From assembly GCA_964557845.1 (NCBI GenBank), contig CAZLBV010000306.1, positions 1 through 20,315 on the forward strand: a stretch of DNA of 20,315 nucleotides. Direction: 5' to 3'. Below are positions 13,920 through 20,315 of the stretch, piece by piece; position 1 is the first letter of the stretch, and every line of letters starts with the position of its first letter. A program made the position numbers and the translations under genes. Source of the DNA: CAZLBV01 sp964557845 (lineage in GTDB: Bacteria > Acidobacteriota > Aminicenantia > Aminicenantales > Aminicenantaceae). The notes under the pieces are model-generated. The model was not told the origin of the DNA. It searched no databases and saw only the letters and a list, made by a program, of their open reading frames with translations.

Positions 13920-16082
13920 TTATTTGAGATTGAATGCTTCCAGCTTTTCGCGGAGCCGGCTGTTCCGTTTTACAGGTTTGTCGTTTTTTATAGCTATGTG
14001 GAGTGCCTTATATGAGCCGATCACACAGGTCAGGCGTTTGGCTCTGGTCAGGGCAGTATAAAACAGATTCCGCTGCAGCATGATAAAATGCTGCGTCAGC
14101 AGCGGAATGACCACAGCTTTATACTCATTCCCCTGAGATTTATGGACGGATATGGCATAAGCCAGAGCGATCTCATTGATCTCTTCCCTCTCGATCAAAA
14201 CATCCTTCCCATCAAAATCCACTACAATTCTGTACGCTTGTTCGTTGATATCTTTGACGATACCGATATCCCCGTTGAAGATCTCCTTATTATAGTTATT
14301 GCGGATCTGCATGACTTTATCATTGATCCTGATCTCCCGGTTTCCTAACTTCAATCCCTCCCGGCCGGGATTCAATCTAGCCTGAAGTTCCCGGTTAAGG
14401 TTGTCAACCCCCACCATTCCCCTGTACATGGGGCTTATAACCTGTATCTCTGGCGATAAAGGAGACAGGCGGAATTTCTGAGGGATGTTTCTGGAACATA
14501 GGTTAATGATAGTAGAGAAAACTTTTTGTTCATCCTCACTGGGGATAAAATAAAAATCTGAATCCTTATCCCCTTTGACAGGGAATTTTAACGATTCACC
14601 ACGATTTACTCGATGCGCATTGACGATTATCAGGCTGTCTTTTTCCTGGCGGAATATTTGATCGAGCCGGATAACCTCGACAACCCCGGACTCAATTATA
14701 TCCTCCAAAAGGTTTCCCGGACCGACCGATGGCAGTTGGTCTTTATCTCCTACTATGATCAAACGCATCCAGGGAGGAACCGCTTTAAGGAGGTTGAACA
14801 TCAACGGCAGATCGACCATTGAGAACTCATCTACGATCAGGGCCTCCCCTCTGAGAGGATTGTCTTTTCCTTTCCGGAAAGTACCTGTTTTGGGGTTGTA
14901 CTCCAAAGTACGATGAATGGTCTTTGCTTCTTTATTGGTGGCTTCCGACAACCGCTTGGCCGCTCTTCCTGTTGGTGCAGACAGCAAGATCTCTTTTCCT
15001 TGTTTCTCAAAAATATCCTTCACTGCCCGGATGATAGTCGTTTTTCCGGTTCCAGGTCCTCCGGTTATCACCAGAATTTTTCGATAAAAGGCAGCTTTTA
15101 TCGCCAATTTTTGGGCATGAGAAAAACATACCCCGCACTCTCCTTCAACATGTGTGATGGCTTTATTAATATCGAATTTAGGGGGCTGAACCGGGAATTT
15201 TGAAAGAGATATGACTGAAGTCGCCACTTCTTTTTGGGCCTCATAAAAAAAGGGAATGTATACAGCCATGTCGGAGCCCATGTCTTCTGTTTTTATCAGA
15301 TGCTTGTTTGTGAGAACTTTTAAGGCTGCTTTGACCTCATCGTCCTGTATTTCAAGGTCTTTTTGGCAGACTTTCTCAAGCTCGCTCTGAAAGGAAAAAA
15401 CATGTCCTTGTTCTGTATCTTTTTCCAATAAATATAGTATATAGGCCCGGATCCTTTCAGGAGATGTTGGGCTCATCCCCAACTTTAAGGCGATCTGGTC
15501 CGCAGTCTTGAAACCGATCCCCCATATATCATGACAGGCTTGATAGGGATTGGTGTTCAGAACATGATAAGACCTGTCGCCATAAAATTTATAGATCTTA
15601 GTAGCCAGATTGGTGGAAATATTATGCTCCTGCAAAAAAATGATCAATTCCCGAATATCCTTATGCTCATTCCATGATCTTTTGATCTCCTTGAGTTTAG
15701 CCGAACCTACTCCCTCCACCTGTCTTATTTTTTCAGGGGATTTGGATAGGATATCCATAGTTTCCTCTCCAAACTTACGGATGATCCGCTTGGCCAAAAC
15801 CGGTCCTATCCCTTTGATCATTCCCGACGACAAAAATTTTTCTATCCCTTTTATGGAAGATGGCAGAACCGGGATATAGTTCTCTACATGGAGCTGACGT
15901 CCAAATTTTGGATTTAATTCCCATTTCCCCTTTATTTTCATGGTTTCCCCAGGAGATATGGGAGGGAAATTACCCACGATCGTCAGCAGATCACCGTTCT
16001 GGGTCATAAAACGACAGACTGTGTATCCATTATCCGGATTATAAAAAACGATCGATTCGACAGTTCCTGACAGATGATCCAT
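13920..16082 (-). CDS. recD2: RecD2-type ATP-dependent DNA helicase
   Basis: This 720-residue superfamily 1 helicase of the RecD2 subgroup acts 5'-3' in recombination and repair without RecBC. An N-terminal OB-like part (1-75) is followed by tandem helix-hairpin-helix segments (about 78-205, including GIGPVLAKRI and VEGVGSAKLKEI). The motor contains Walker A GGPGTGKT (341-348), Walker B VDEFSMVD (417-424), motif III VGDKDQLPSVGPG (444-456), and the SH3-like insert about 585-640. Motif V is SVHKSQGNEY (645-654) and motif VI is FYTALTRAK (674-682). Length and motif set are normal and no residue is missing. It begins 6 bases after the SAM-hydrolase-family gene, so they are co-transcribed. The ribosome binding site is weak, as expected for coupled translation. 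Confidence 0.95.
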   Translation of the reverse strand: MDHLSGTVESIVFYNPDNGYTVCRFMTQNGDLLTIVGNFPPISPGETMKIKGKWELNPKFGRQLHVENYIPVLPSSIKGIEKFLSSGMIKGIGPVLAKRIIRKFGEETMDILSKSPEKIRQVEGVGSAKLKEIKRSWNEHKDIRELIIFLQEHNISTNLATKIYKFYGDRSYHVLNTNPYQACHDIWGIGFKTADQIALKLGMSPTSPERIRAYILYLLEKDTEQGHVFSFQSELEKVCQKDLEIQDDEVKAALKVLTNKHLIKTEDMGSDMAVYIPFFYEAQKEVATSVISLSKFPVQPPKFDINKAITHVEGECGVCFSHAQKLAIKAAFYRKILVITGGPGTGKTTIIRAVKDIFEKQGKEILLSAPTGRAAKRLSEATNKEAKTIHRTLEYNPKTGTFRKGKDNPLRGEALIVDEFSMVDLPLMFNLLKAVPPWMRLIIVGDKDQLPSVGPGNLLEDIIESGVVEVIRLDQIFRQEKDSLIIVNAHRVNRGESLKFPVKGDKDSDFYFIPSEDEQKVFSTIINLCSRNIPQKFRLSPLSPEIQVISPMYRGMVGVDNLNRELQARLNPGREGLKLGNREIRINDKVMQIRNNYNKEIFNGDIGIVKDINEQAYRIVVDFDGKDVLIEREEINEIALAYAISVHKSQGNEYKAVVIPLLTQHFIMLQRNLFYTALTRAKRLTCVIGSYKALHIAIKNDKPVKRNSRLREKLEAFNLK

Positions 16083-16088
16083 GGCAGT

Positions 16089-16916
16089 TCAGCTCTTTCT
16101 TCTTATTTTAATGGCCGGTTTGATCGTGACACTATCCCCGGGTTCCATCTTCAGTTTTTCTGCAGCGGAACCTTCGCGGACAGCGATCTCGATCAAGCCC
16201 AAGCTGCCGGCCAAAAACAATTCCTCATCAATGCTTCTATTTGAATAACGATCCGACCAAAGAATTTTTCTCTCGCCTGCCTGCAGCACAAGCTGTTCCA
16301 AACCGCCTTGCTTGGCTGCATAATCCTCTAAAAACAAAACCGGGATATTGGTGATGAGATTTCCGAATTTATCCTTATAAAGCACCGTACCGAATATCCG
16401 GCCTTTTTCTATTTTCGGCTCAGCTAGATTGAGAGAAACCCATTCAGATACTTCAGGCCCGAATTCTTCAGGAGATTTTCCCAAGGATAACCAGGCAGCC
16501 GCGGGCACCATCTTGTCTCTGGCCTCAAAGGTTTTCGAAATGTTAGAAAGAAAAAATTCAGGATTTTTTATTTCTCTTAAAAAAGTATACTTTTCTTTAT
16601 CAAAAACCAAACTCAATAGACCGTTATCAGGCGCAATGAAATAACGTCCGGCTGCTCCGGCCAAAAGAATCCGGCGGGACGATCCCACTCCGGGATCAAC
16701 AACTGAGACAAAAATGGTTCCCGGAGGAAAGTATGCATAGGAAGCATACAGCATGAATCCCGCCTGTAAAATATCATATGAGCTCACTTCATGCGATAGA
16801 TCAACGATCAATGCATGGGGATTGATACTCAGAATAACCCCTTTCATGGAAGCGACGAAATAGTCCTTGTGGCCAAAATCGGTTAAAAGTACGATCACCG
16901 GTACCGAATTACTCAT
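16089..16916 (-). CDS. SAM hydroxide adenosyltransferase (DUF62) family protein, active-site variant
   Basis: This protein of about 275 residues belongs to the S-adenosylmethionine hydrolase/halogenase fold. Numbered from the TTG at 16922, it shows LLTDFGHKDYFVASMKG (12-28), VSVVDPGVGSSRR (72-84) and IAPDNGLLSLV (96-106) in the N-terminal domain, and a C-terminal beta-barrel with YKDKFGNLITNIP (182-194). The D76 and R83 of the family triad are present, but the block usually written TFHGRD reads TFEARD (131-136), so the His is Glu133. It may be inactive, use a different water activation, or bind another ligand. ATG 16916 is chosen because the TTG at 16922 would fall upstream of the predicted transcript start. 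It is co-transcribed with recD2; a functional link is not obvious. Confidence 0.85.
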   Translation of the reverse strand: MSNSVPVIVLLTDFGHKDYFVASMKGVILSINPHALIVDLSHEVSSYDILQAGFMLYASYAYFPPGTIFVSVVDPGVGSSRRILLAGAAGRYFIAPDNGLLSLVFDKEKYTFLREIKNPEFFLSNISKTFEARDKMVPAAAWLSLGKSPEEFGPEVSEWVSLNLAEPKIEKGRIFGTVLYKDKFGNLITNIPVLFLEDYAAKQGGLEQLVLQAGERKILWSDRYSNRSIDEELFLAGSLGLIEIAVREGSAAEKLKMEPGDSVTIKPAIKIRRKS

Positions 16917-16924
16917 CGGCAATT

Positions 16925-16953
16925 ATTCTATGTCATTCATAGATAAGGGTCAA
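16925..16953 (-). promoter_or_regulatory. Promoter giving a near-leaderless mRNA for the SAM-hydrolase/recD2 unit
   Basis: On the minus strand TTGACC (16953-16948) is followed after 17 bases by TAGAAT (16930-16925, 5 of 6). The usual spacing puts the transcript start near 16918, only about 2 bases before the ATG at 16916. No ribosome binding site is seen upstream of this ATG, which fits leaderless translation. Neighbouring genes mostly have clear GGAGG sites. Confidence 0.55.
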
Positions 16954-17001
16954 TTTTTGATAGTGAAAAAAAAGTGAACTAAAAAAAAGGATAAGCTCTT
17001 T

Positions 17002-17040
17002 GGTCAAATACATTGACCGCAATTTAAATTCATGTTAATT
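17002..17040 (+). promoter_or_regulatory. Weak promoter and inverted repeat before the phosphatase-like gene
   Basis: GGTCAA (17002-17007) and TTGACC (17013-17018) form a 6-bp inverted repeat with a 5-base spacer. The second arm is also a -35-like box, with a poor -10 (TTAATT, 17035-17040) after 16 bases. Transcription would begin very close to the GTG start at 17048. The match is weak and could be chance in AT-rich DNA. Confidence 0.3.
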
Positions 17041-17047
17041 TTTTTTC

Positions 17048-18697
17048 GTGAAATTCTTAAAAGTTTTATTCAATTCCTTGGTAAGCGGTTTATTATTCAG
17101 CAGCCTTCTGGCTTTACTTATAATTGATATAAACATTAACCATTCTTTTCAAGCCGCCGCGATCGGAAAGATCACTTTGTTTCTCTTCATCACCTATGGA
17201 ATTTTGATAACTCTGATCTGTATAAACGTATTTTTTATTATCCAGTTCTTCTCTTCAAAAAATTTCAATATCGCCTTTTTGTCACCTTCCTTTCTGTGTT
17301 TCAGCTTCAGTTTTTTGATTTTTTTATTTTTGATCATATTTAATGAAAACATCAGATTTTACCAATCATTCTTCAATACAGAGATGGATATTATTTTAAA
17401 AACCCAATCCATGACTCTTATTTTTATGGGGATCCTGGGATTACTGATTTTATACGGATATTACTTTTATAAAAAAACCGCACTCTTTTTTATTGTATAT
17501 TTCCTTCTGTTGGGATCAGGACTGACCTATATCGCCTACCAGAGAAGCCTGTACCCTCAACCCCTCCAGCCAGGATCTGTAGCTAACTATGAATCTCATA
17601 CAATCGACAAAAAAACTGTGATCATAGGGATGAACGGCTTAAGCTTCGATTTTCTGATCCCAATGATAAATGAAGATAAGCTCCCAAATTTTTCTTTTTT
17701 GATATCCCAAGGAAGCTGGGGAAAGTTGAAAAATTTTTCTCCTAATGATTACTTATGTTTGGGCACTTCCTTTAACACCGGAAAACTACCTAACAAACAC
17801 CGGCAGTTATCCATATGGAAATATAGGATGCTTCCCATCGACTATGATATAGAAGTTGTCCCTCGTTATTTGTTTTTCAGGCAACTGGAAAATGCCAAAC
17901 TTTTGCAAATGATTTCCAATCAAACAAATCTATTGACAAAAGATATATGGAAGATATTCGAAGAAAATAAGACTCCTTTCATAAAAAAAGATTCACCCTA
18001 CCCACAGGAAATAGACGCCCCCCCGGCTGAAGCTGAAAATATTTTCAATCTTTACTATAATGAGCTCAAATTTGAATCTGACCACATCTGTAACATTTTG
18101 AAAAAAGCCATTTGGGCAGACACAAAAGTAGAAGCCGACGTTACCAGGGAAATGAGTAGATCAGATGCGAAACTCATCTATTTTATTCTAAATGGTCTTA
18201 ATTATACGGAAACTTATTTTTATAAATTCAGTTATCCGGAGCTTTTTGGCGATCTTGACCCTGAGGATATAAACAAATACAGTTCGGTCATCGAGCGTTA
18301 TTATCAATTCTATGACAGGATAATTGGAAAATATGTGTCTTCCTTAAAAGAAGATGACCTGCTGATCGTTTTTTCTTTTCATGGTATCGAGCCGCTTCCC
18401 CTCCTTAAAAGGATTTTAGAAAGAATATTGAACAATCCGGAGATGTCAGCTTACCATGATAACGCACCGGATGGAGTTGTTCTCTTCTATGGAACGGAGA
18501 TAGCATCCAATAAAAATATAGAGGACATAAACCTGATCGATATTGCCCCTACTCTGCTTTATTATCTTGGGCTTCATGTAGGACAGGATATGGACGGAGT
18601 CGTGCGGACCCCTATTTTCGTTGATTCCTTTAGAGGAGAAAATCCTGTGCCTTTTATTTCGTCTTATGATGAAATTACCATCAAATCCCCCCAATAA
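17048..18697 (+). CDS. Membrane protein with a degenerate alkaline-phosphatase-superfamily domain
   Basis: The protein is 549 residues. Five hydrophobic helices (about 8-28, 40-68, 78-98, 122-140 and 145-163) are followed by a large domain of the type I phosphodiesterase/alkaline phosphatase fold (about 188-530). Fold landmarks remain: VIIGMNGLSFDFLIP (191-205), KLPNFSFL, TSFNTGKLPNKH (240-251), IDIAPTLLYYLG (497-508), DMDG (514-517) and H470. Key metal ligands are changed. The DG of VIGxDG is N196, the usual D-x3-H is N385 and T389, and SDHG is SFHG (F444). The expected Ser/Thr nucleophile site before TGK reads Tyr or Leu. The protein is therefore probably not a normal hydrolase and may bind a phosphorylated lipid or sugar instead. 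The start is GTG with no ribosome binding site. DNA is more AT-rich than its minus-strand neighbours. Confidence 0.75.
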   Translation: MKFLKVLFNSLVSGLLFSSLLALLIIDININHSFQAAAIGKITLFLFITYGILITLICINVFFIIQFFSSKNFNIAFLSPSFLCFSFSFLIFLFLIIFNENIRFYQSFFNTEMDIILKTQSMTLIFMGILGLLILYGYYFYKKTALFFIVYFLLLGSGLTYIAYQRSLYPQPLQPGSVANYESHTIDKKTVIIGMNGLSFDFLIPMINEDKLPNFSFLISQGSWGKLKNFSPNDYLCLGTSFNTGKLPNKHRQLSIWKYRMLPIDYDIEVVPRYLFFRQLENAKLLQMISNQTNLLTKDIWKIFEENKTPFIKKDSPYPQEIDAPPAEAENIFNLYYNELKFESDHICNILKKAIWADTKVEADVTREMSRSDAKLIYFILNGLNYTETYFYKFSYPELFGDLDPEDINKYSSVIERYYQFYDRIIGKYVSSLKEDDLLIVFSFHGIEPLPLLKRILERILNNPEMSAYHDNAPDGVVLFYGTEIASNKNIEDINLIDIAPTLLYYLGLHVGQDMDGVVRTPIFVDSFRGENPVPFISSYDEITIKSPQ

Positions 18698-18972
18698 TTC
18701 TGGATTATTTGTAAATAATACTGATCCAATTTCTTCTTCGAGATATAATTTTTTCTATAATAAATATATTATCTATAGCGTCCATCATATTAATTAAACA
18801 TATAATCAGCATTCTTTACCCTACGGGCGCGCCGATCTCAGCACAAACACTCATCCACCCATATACTCATATGCTCATTTACTCATTCACTCATCTACCC
18901 TTTTACTTCCACCCTGTGTATTTAAAAGTCTGTTAGATAATGAGAATTTTATTGTAAACATGCGTCTTTAAT
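18698..18972. other. Intergenic region with 8-bp tandem repeats, no gene
   Basis: No reading frame of note. It begins with an AT-only inverted repeat across the upstream stop codon (AATAAT at 18693-18698, ATTATT at 18704-18709), too weak to call a terminator. A GC-rich patch with the palindrome GGCGCGCC (about 18827-18834) follows, then the octamer repeat array. The last ~60 bases lead into the four-helix-bundle gene; no clear promoter was identified. Confidence 0.4.
18849..18896 (+). repeat. Tandem octamer array, consensus ACTCATNN
   Basis: There are six consecutive 8-base units: ACTCATCC, ACCCATAT, ACTCATAT, GCTCATTT, ACTCATTC and ACTCATCT. A partial seventh (ACCC) starts at 18897. The first six bases are conserved and the last two vary. 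The array is intergenic, about 90 bp before the four-helix-bundle gene. It is too short and lacks the repeat/spacer organisation of a CRISPR. Slippage-prone or protein-binding repeat are both possible. Confidence 0.65.
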
Positions 18973-18984
18973 ATGGAGGTTACA

Positions 18985-19386
18985 ATGACAAATAATTTCA
19001 GATTCGAAGATTTAGATTGCTGGCAGCATGCCCGCAAATTGACCCACATGATTTATACAACAGTTCAATCTGATGAATTCAGTCAGGCAGTCTGGTTATC
19101 TGATGAGATTCAAAGAACAGCGTTAGCCATCATGTCAACCATTGCCGAAGGGGCTTCATGGAATTCCAGTAAAGAATTCATCCAATTCCTGGAAATTTCA
19201 AGATCTGCTCTCATTGAACTCCATAATTATATCTGTGTAGCCTTAGACCTGGGCTATATAGATGATGAGAGATTTAAAACTCTCAGTGATCAGGCAAAAA
19301 CAACCAGTAAAGTTATCTCTGGTTTGATCAAATATCTAGAAAACCTTTTAGAGCCATCAACTTCAGATATCTCAGATAAAAATTGA
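18985..19386 (+). CDS. Four-helix-bundle protein (S23 / 23S rRNA intervening-sequence family)
   Basis: This 133-residue cytoplasmic protein opens with FRFEDLDCWQHARKLTHMIY, the typical start of the family (usually F-x2-L-x-VWQ-A). The central block follows (LSDEIQRTALAIMSTIAEG, 44-62 of the protein) and then EFIQFLEISRSALIELHNYI with a final helix. The usual family sequence near the middle is IAEG-x-GR; here it is IAEGASWNS. Members form pentamers of antiparallel four-helix bundles. Some are encoded inside 23S rRNA genes and relatives accompany diversity-generating retroelements, but neither is visible here. The role is unknown. ATG 18985 is chosen over 18973 because GGAGG at 18976-18980 lies just before it. 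The gene is alone on the plus strand, convergent with lepB 7 bases away. Confidence 0.85.
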   Translation: MTNNFRFEDLDCWQHARKLTHMIYTTVQSDEFSQAVWLSDEIQRTALAIMSTIAEGASWNSSKEFIQFLEISRSALIELHNYICVALDLGYIDDERFKTLSDQAKTTSKVISGLIKYLENLLEPSTSDISDKN

Positions 19387-19393
19387 ACCGGCG

Positions 19394-20119
19394 TCAATTT
19401 ATTGTTTTTAGCATTCGTCCCCATCGGGCTTTAGGGAAAAAATCAATGATCTTTTTTAAGCGGTCCCGTAGGCTGGTTTTGAGATAGGCATCCCGTTCGG
19501 TTTTATAAGAGAAATAGATTAACCACGGCCGCCCCTTGATCAAATCCTGAGATAAAAATCCCCAGTAACGACTGTCCATACTGTTGTCACGATTATCGCC
19601 CATCACAAAACAATGACCCGGAGGAACGATCTGAGGGGATAAATTATCCCGGATGGCATCATCATAATAGAAATACTGGTTGCTTGAAAATATTCTCTTA
19701 TCGTTGTGGACCTTATATTCCTCAGTAATAGCCTCATCATCTACGTAAACCTGCTTTTCTTTTATCTCTATCTTTTCTCCCTCAAGAGCGACGACTCTTT
19801 TGACAAAGTCCTTATCCAGCTCTTTGGGGTATTTAAATACAACTATGTCGCCACGATCGATCTTTTTTCTAGGGAGGATTGCTTTTTCCCATTCAAAAGC
19901 AGGGGGTGCAAAGGCCATTTTATTCACGAGTAAAAAATCACCAACCAATAGTGTCGGTTCCATGGAACCCGTGGGAATCTGAAAGGCCTGAACCACAAAT
20001 GTCATTACAAAAAAAACAAATAAGGCTGTCTCCGCGATCAGCTCAAAATATTCCCTAAAAATACTTTTATTCCTTTGTTTTTTTGGCTTTTCTTTTTTTT
20101 CTATTTTATTCTCTTCCAT
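19394..20119 (-). CDS. lepB: Signal peptidase I
   Basis: This 241-residue S26 protease cleaves signal peptides from exported proteins at the outer face of the inner membrane. A basic N-terminal segment (1-22) is followed by one transmembrane helix (about 27-45). Box B is QIPTGSMEPTLLVGD with nucleophile S52. Box D is DFVKRVVAL with general base K107, and box E is GDNRDNSMDSRYWG (174-187). All catalytic elements are intact and the length is normal. The basic cytoplasmic tail is Lys-rich (KIEKKEKPKKQRNK). The ribosome binding site is weak (AAGAAAGA), but a good promoter lies upstream. It appears monocistronic, converging with the four-helix-bundle gene. Confidence 0.95.
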   Translation of the reverse strand: MEENKIEKKEKPKKQRNKSIFREYFELIAETALFVFFVMTFVVQAFQIPTGSMEPTLLVGDFLLVNKMAFAPPAFEWEKAILPRKKIDRGDIVVFKYPKELDKDFVKRVVALEGEKIEIKEKQVYVDDEAITEEYKVHNDKRIFSSNQYFYYDDAIRDNLSPQIVPPGHCFVMGDNRDNSMDSRYWGFLSQDLIKGRPWLIYFSYKTERDAYLKTSLRDRLKKIIDFFPKARWGRMLKTIN

Positions 20120-20156
20120 GATCTTTCTTTTTTAAAATGTTTTTCATGAACCATTA

Positions 20157-20184
20157 ATTATAGAGTTATTTACATATTTAGCAA
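20157..20184 (-). promoter_or_regulatory. Promoter for lepB
   Basis: On the minus strand a perfect TATAAT (20162-20157) lies 16 bases after TTGCTA (20184-20179, 4 of 6). The transcript would start near 20150, about 30 bases before the ATG at 20119. Confidence 0.6.
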
Positions 20185-20237
20185 CCCCAAAAAGGCAGAA
20201 TATAGAAGTTAGAAGGTAGGACTTCCCCGAAACAGTA

Positions 20238-20285
20238 GACACCTCGAAAAGCTTGATATAAATTACTAAGAGACATGGAGGTGTC
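20238..20285 (+). promoter_or_regulatory. Inverted repeat able to mask the transposase ribosome binding site
   Basis: GACACCTC (20238-20245) and GAGGTGTC (20278-20285) are perfectly complementary 8-mers with a 32-base loop. The second arm overlaps most of the GGAGG (20277-20281) that serves the ATG at 20288. A transcript entering from outside would fold and hide the site, a known way for insertion sequences to limit transposase made by read-through; applied here as inference. Confidence 0.45.
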
Positions 20286-20287
20286 AA

Positions 20288-20315
20288 ATGGGAGAAGCGC
20301 GAAAGCGGCGAAAAT
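20288..20315 (+). CDS. Transposase subunit (OrfA-like), first codons only
   Basis: Only 9 codons are visible before the window ends. They read M-G-E-A-R-K-R-R-K, a basic start like those of IS3-family OrfA proteins (MG-x2-R-x-KRRKY type) that continue into a helix-turn-helix. GGAGG lies 6 bases before the ATG. An alternative ATG at 20275 in another frame has a poorer site. The assignment depends on context with the terminal-repeat-like sequence upstream. Confidence 0.5.

Larger units (their letters stand above)
20217..20315 (+). mobile_element. Left end of a probable IS3-type insertion sequence, cut by the window
   Basis: From about 20217 the sequence (GGACTTCCCCGAAACAGTAGA, 20219-20239 region) resembles the C-rich left terminal repeats of IS3-family elements. 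The CCCC-x-AAAC-AGTAGACACC pattern is followed by a short leader and an ORF with a basic start. The exact end and any target duplication cannot be set because the right side is missing. Composition changes here compared with the lepB leader. The call rests on resemblance only. Confidence 0.5.

Noticed and set aside
18827..18834. GGCGCGCC palindrome as a regulatory site
   Set aside because: A single self-complementary 8-mer with no partner copy or gene context.
18849..18904. Octamer array as a CRISPR
   Set aside because: Units are 8 bp in direct tandem with no spacers, and no cas gene is present.
18985..19386. Four-helix-bundle gene as an accessory (Avd) of a diversity-generating retroelement
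   Set aside because: No reverse transcriptase, template repeat or variable repeat is seen nearby, and the stand-alone S23 family explains it.

Overview
The window joins two kinds of DNA. Bases 1 to about 7644 are very AT-rich and end exactly at the 3' end of a tRNA-Arg gene. Bases 7645 to 20315 have a more balanced composition and carry ordinary chromosomal genes. The host looks like a diderm (Gram-negative type) bacterium: there is a probable outer-membrane beta-barrel, two lipoproteins with N-terminal lipid-type cysteines, and a periplasmic SH3/M48 pair. It cannot be placed in a phylum from this sequence alone; an uncultured anaerobic lineage is possible, but that is only an impression.

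Left part (1-7644), an integrated mobile element or island whose right end is at the tRNA. From the tRNA inwards it has a tyrosine integrase fused to an excisionase-type HTH, a PC4-like ssDNA-binding protein, a phage-type replication initiator with five tandem 15-bp repeats inside the gene (candidate origin), a ribbon-helix-helix protein and an XRE-type regulator behind an 18-bp perfect palindrome. Further left are an unknown helical protein, a membrane-anchored zinc-ribbon/HNH nuclease, a divergent pair of small secreted or lipid-anchored proteins, and a beta-barrel gene with a strong promoter. I found no second copy of the tRNA 3' end, so the left boundary is probably outside the window.

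Right part. All main genes on this side lie on the minus strand in short, tightly spaced units. lepB (signal peptidase I) stands alone. A SAM-hydrolase-family gene and recD2 form one unit from a promoter that would give an almost leaderless mRNA. An SH3-domain protein and an M48 metalloprotease overlap by 4 nt. A CHASE2 receptor class III nucleotide cyclase, an MBL-fold hydrolase and an MscS channel with a C-terminal cyclic-nucleotide-binding domain are consecutive. The last three can be read as one cyclic-nucleotide module: make it, possibly destroy it, and gate a channel with it. Two plus-strand genes interrupt this order: a five-helix membrane protein whose alkaline-phosphatase-type domain has lost most metal ligands, and a stand-alone four-helix-bundle (S23 family) protein preceded by 8-bp tandem repeats. 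The last ~100 bases look like the left end of an IS3-type insertion sequence cut by the window edge.

Most interesting points: the cyclase/hydrolase/gated-channel cluster, the degenerate phosphatase-like membrane protein, the intragenic iterons plus hairpin in the replication gene, and the membrane-bound HNH nuclease with an unrecognised partner.
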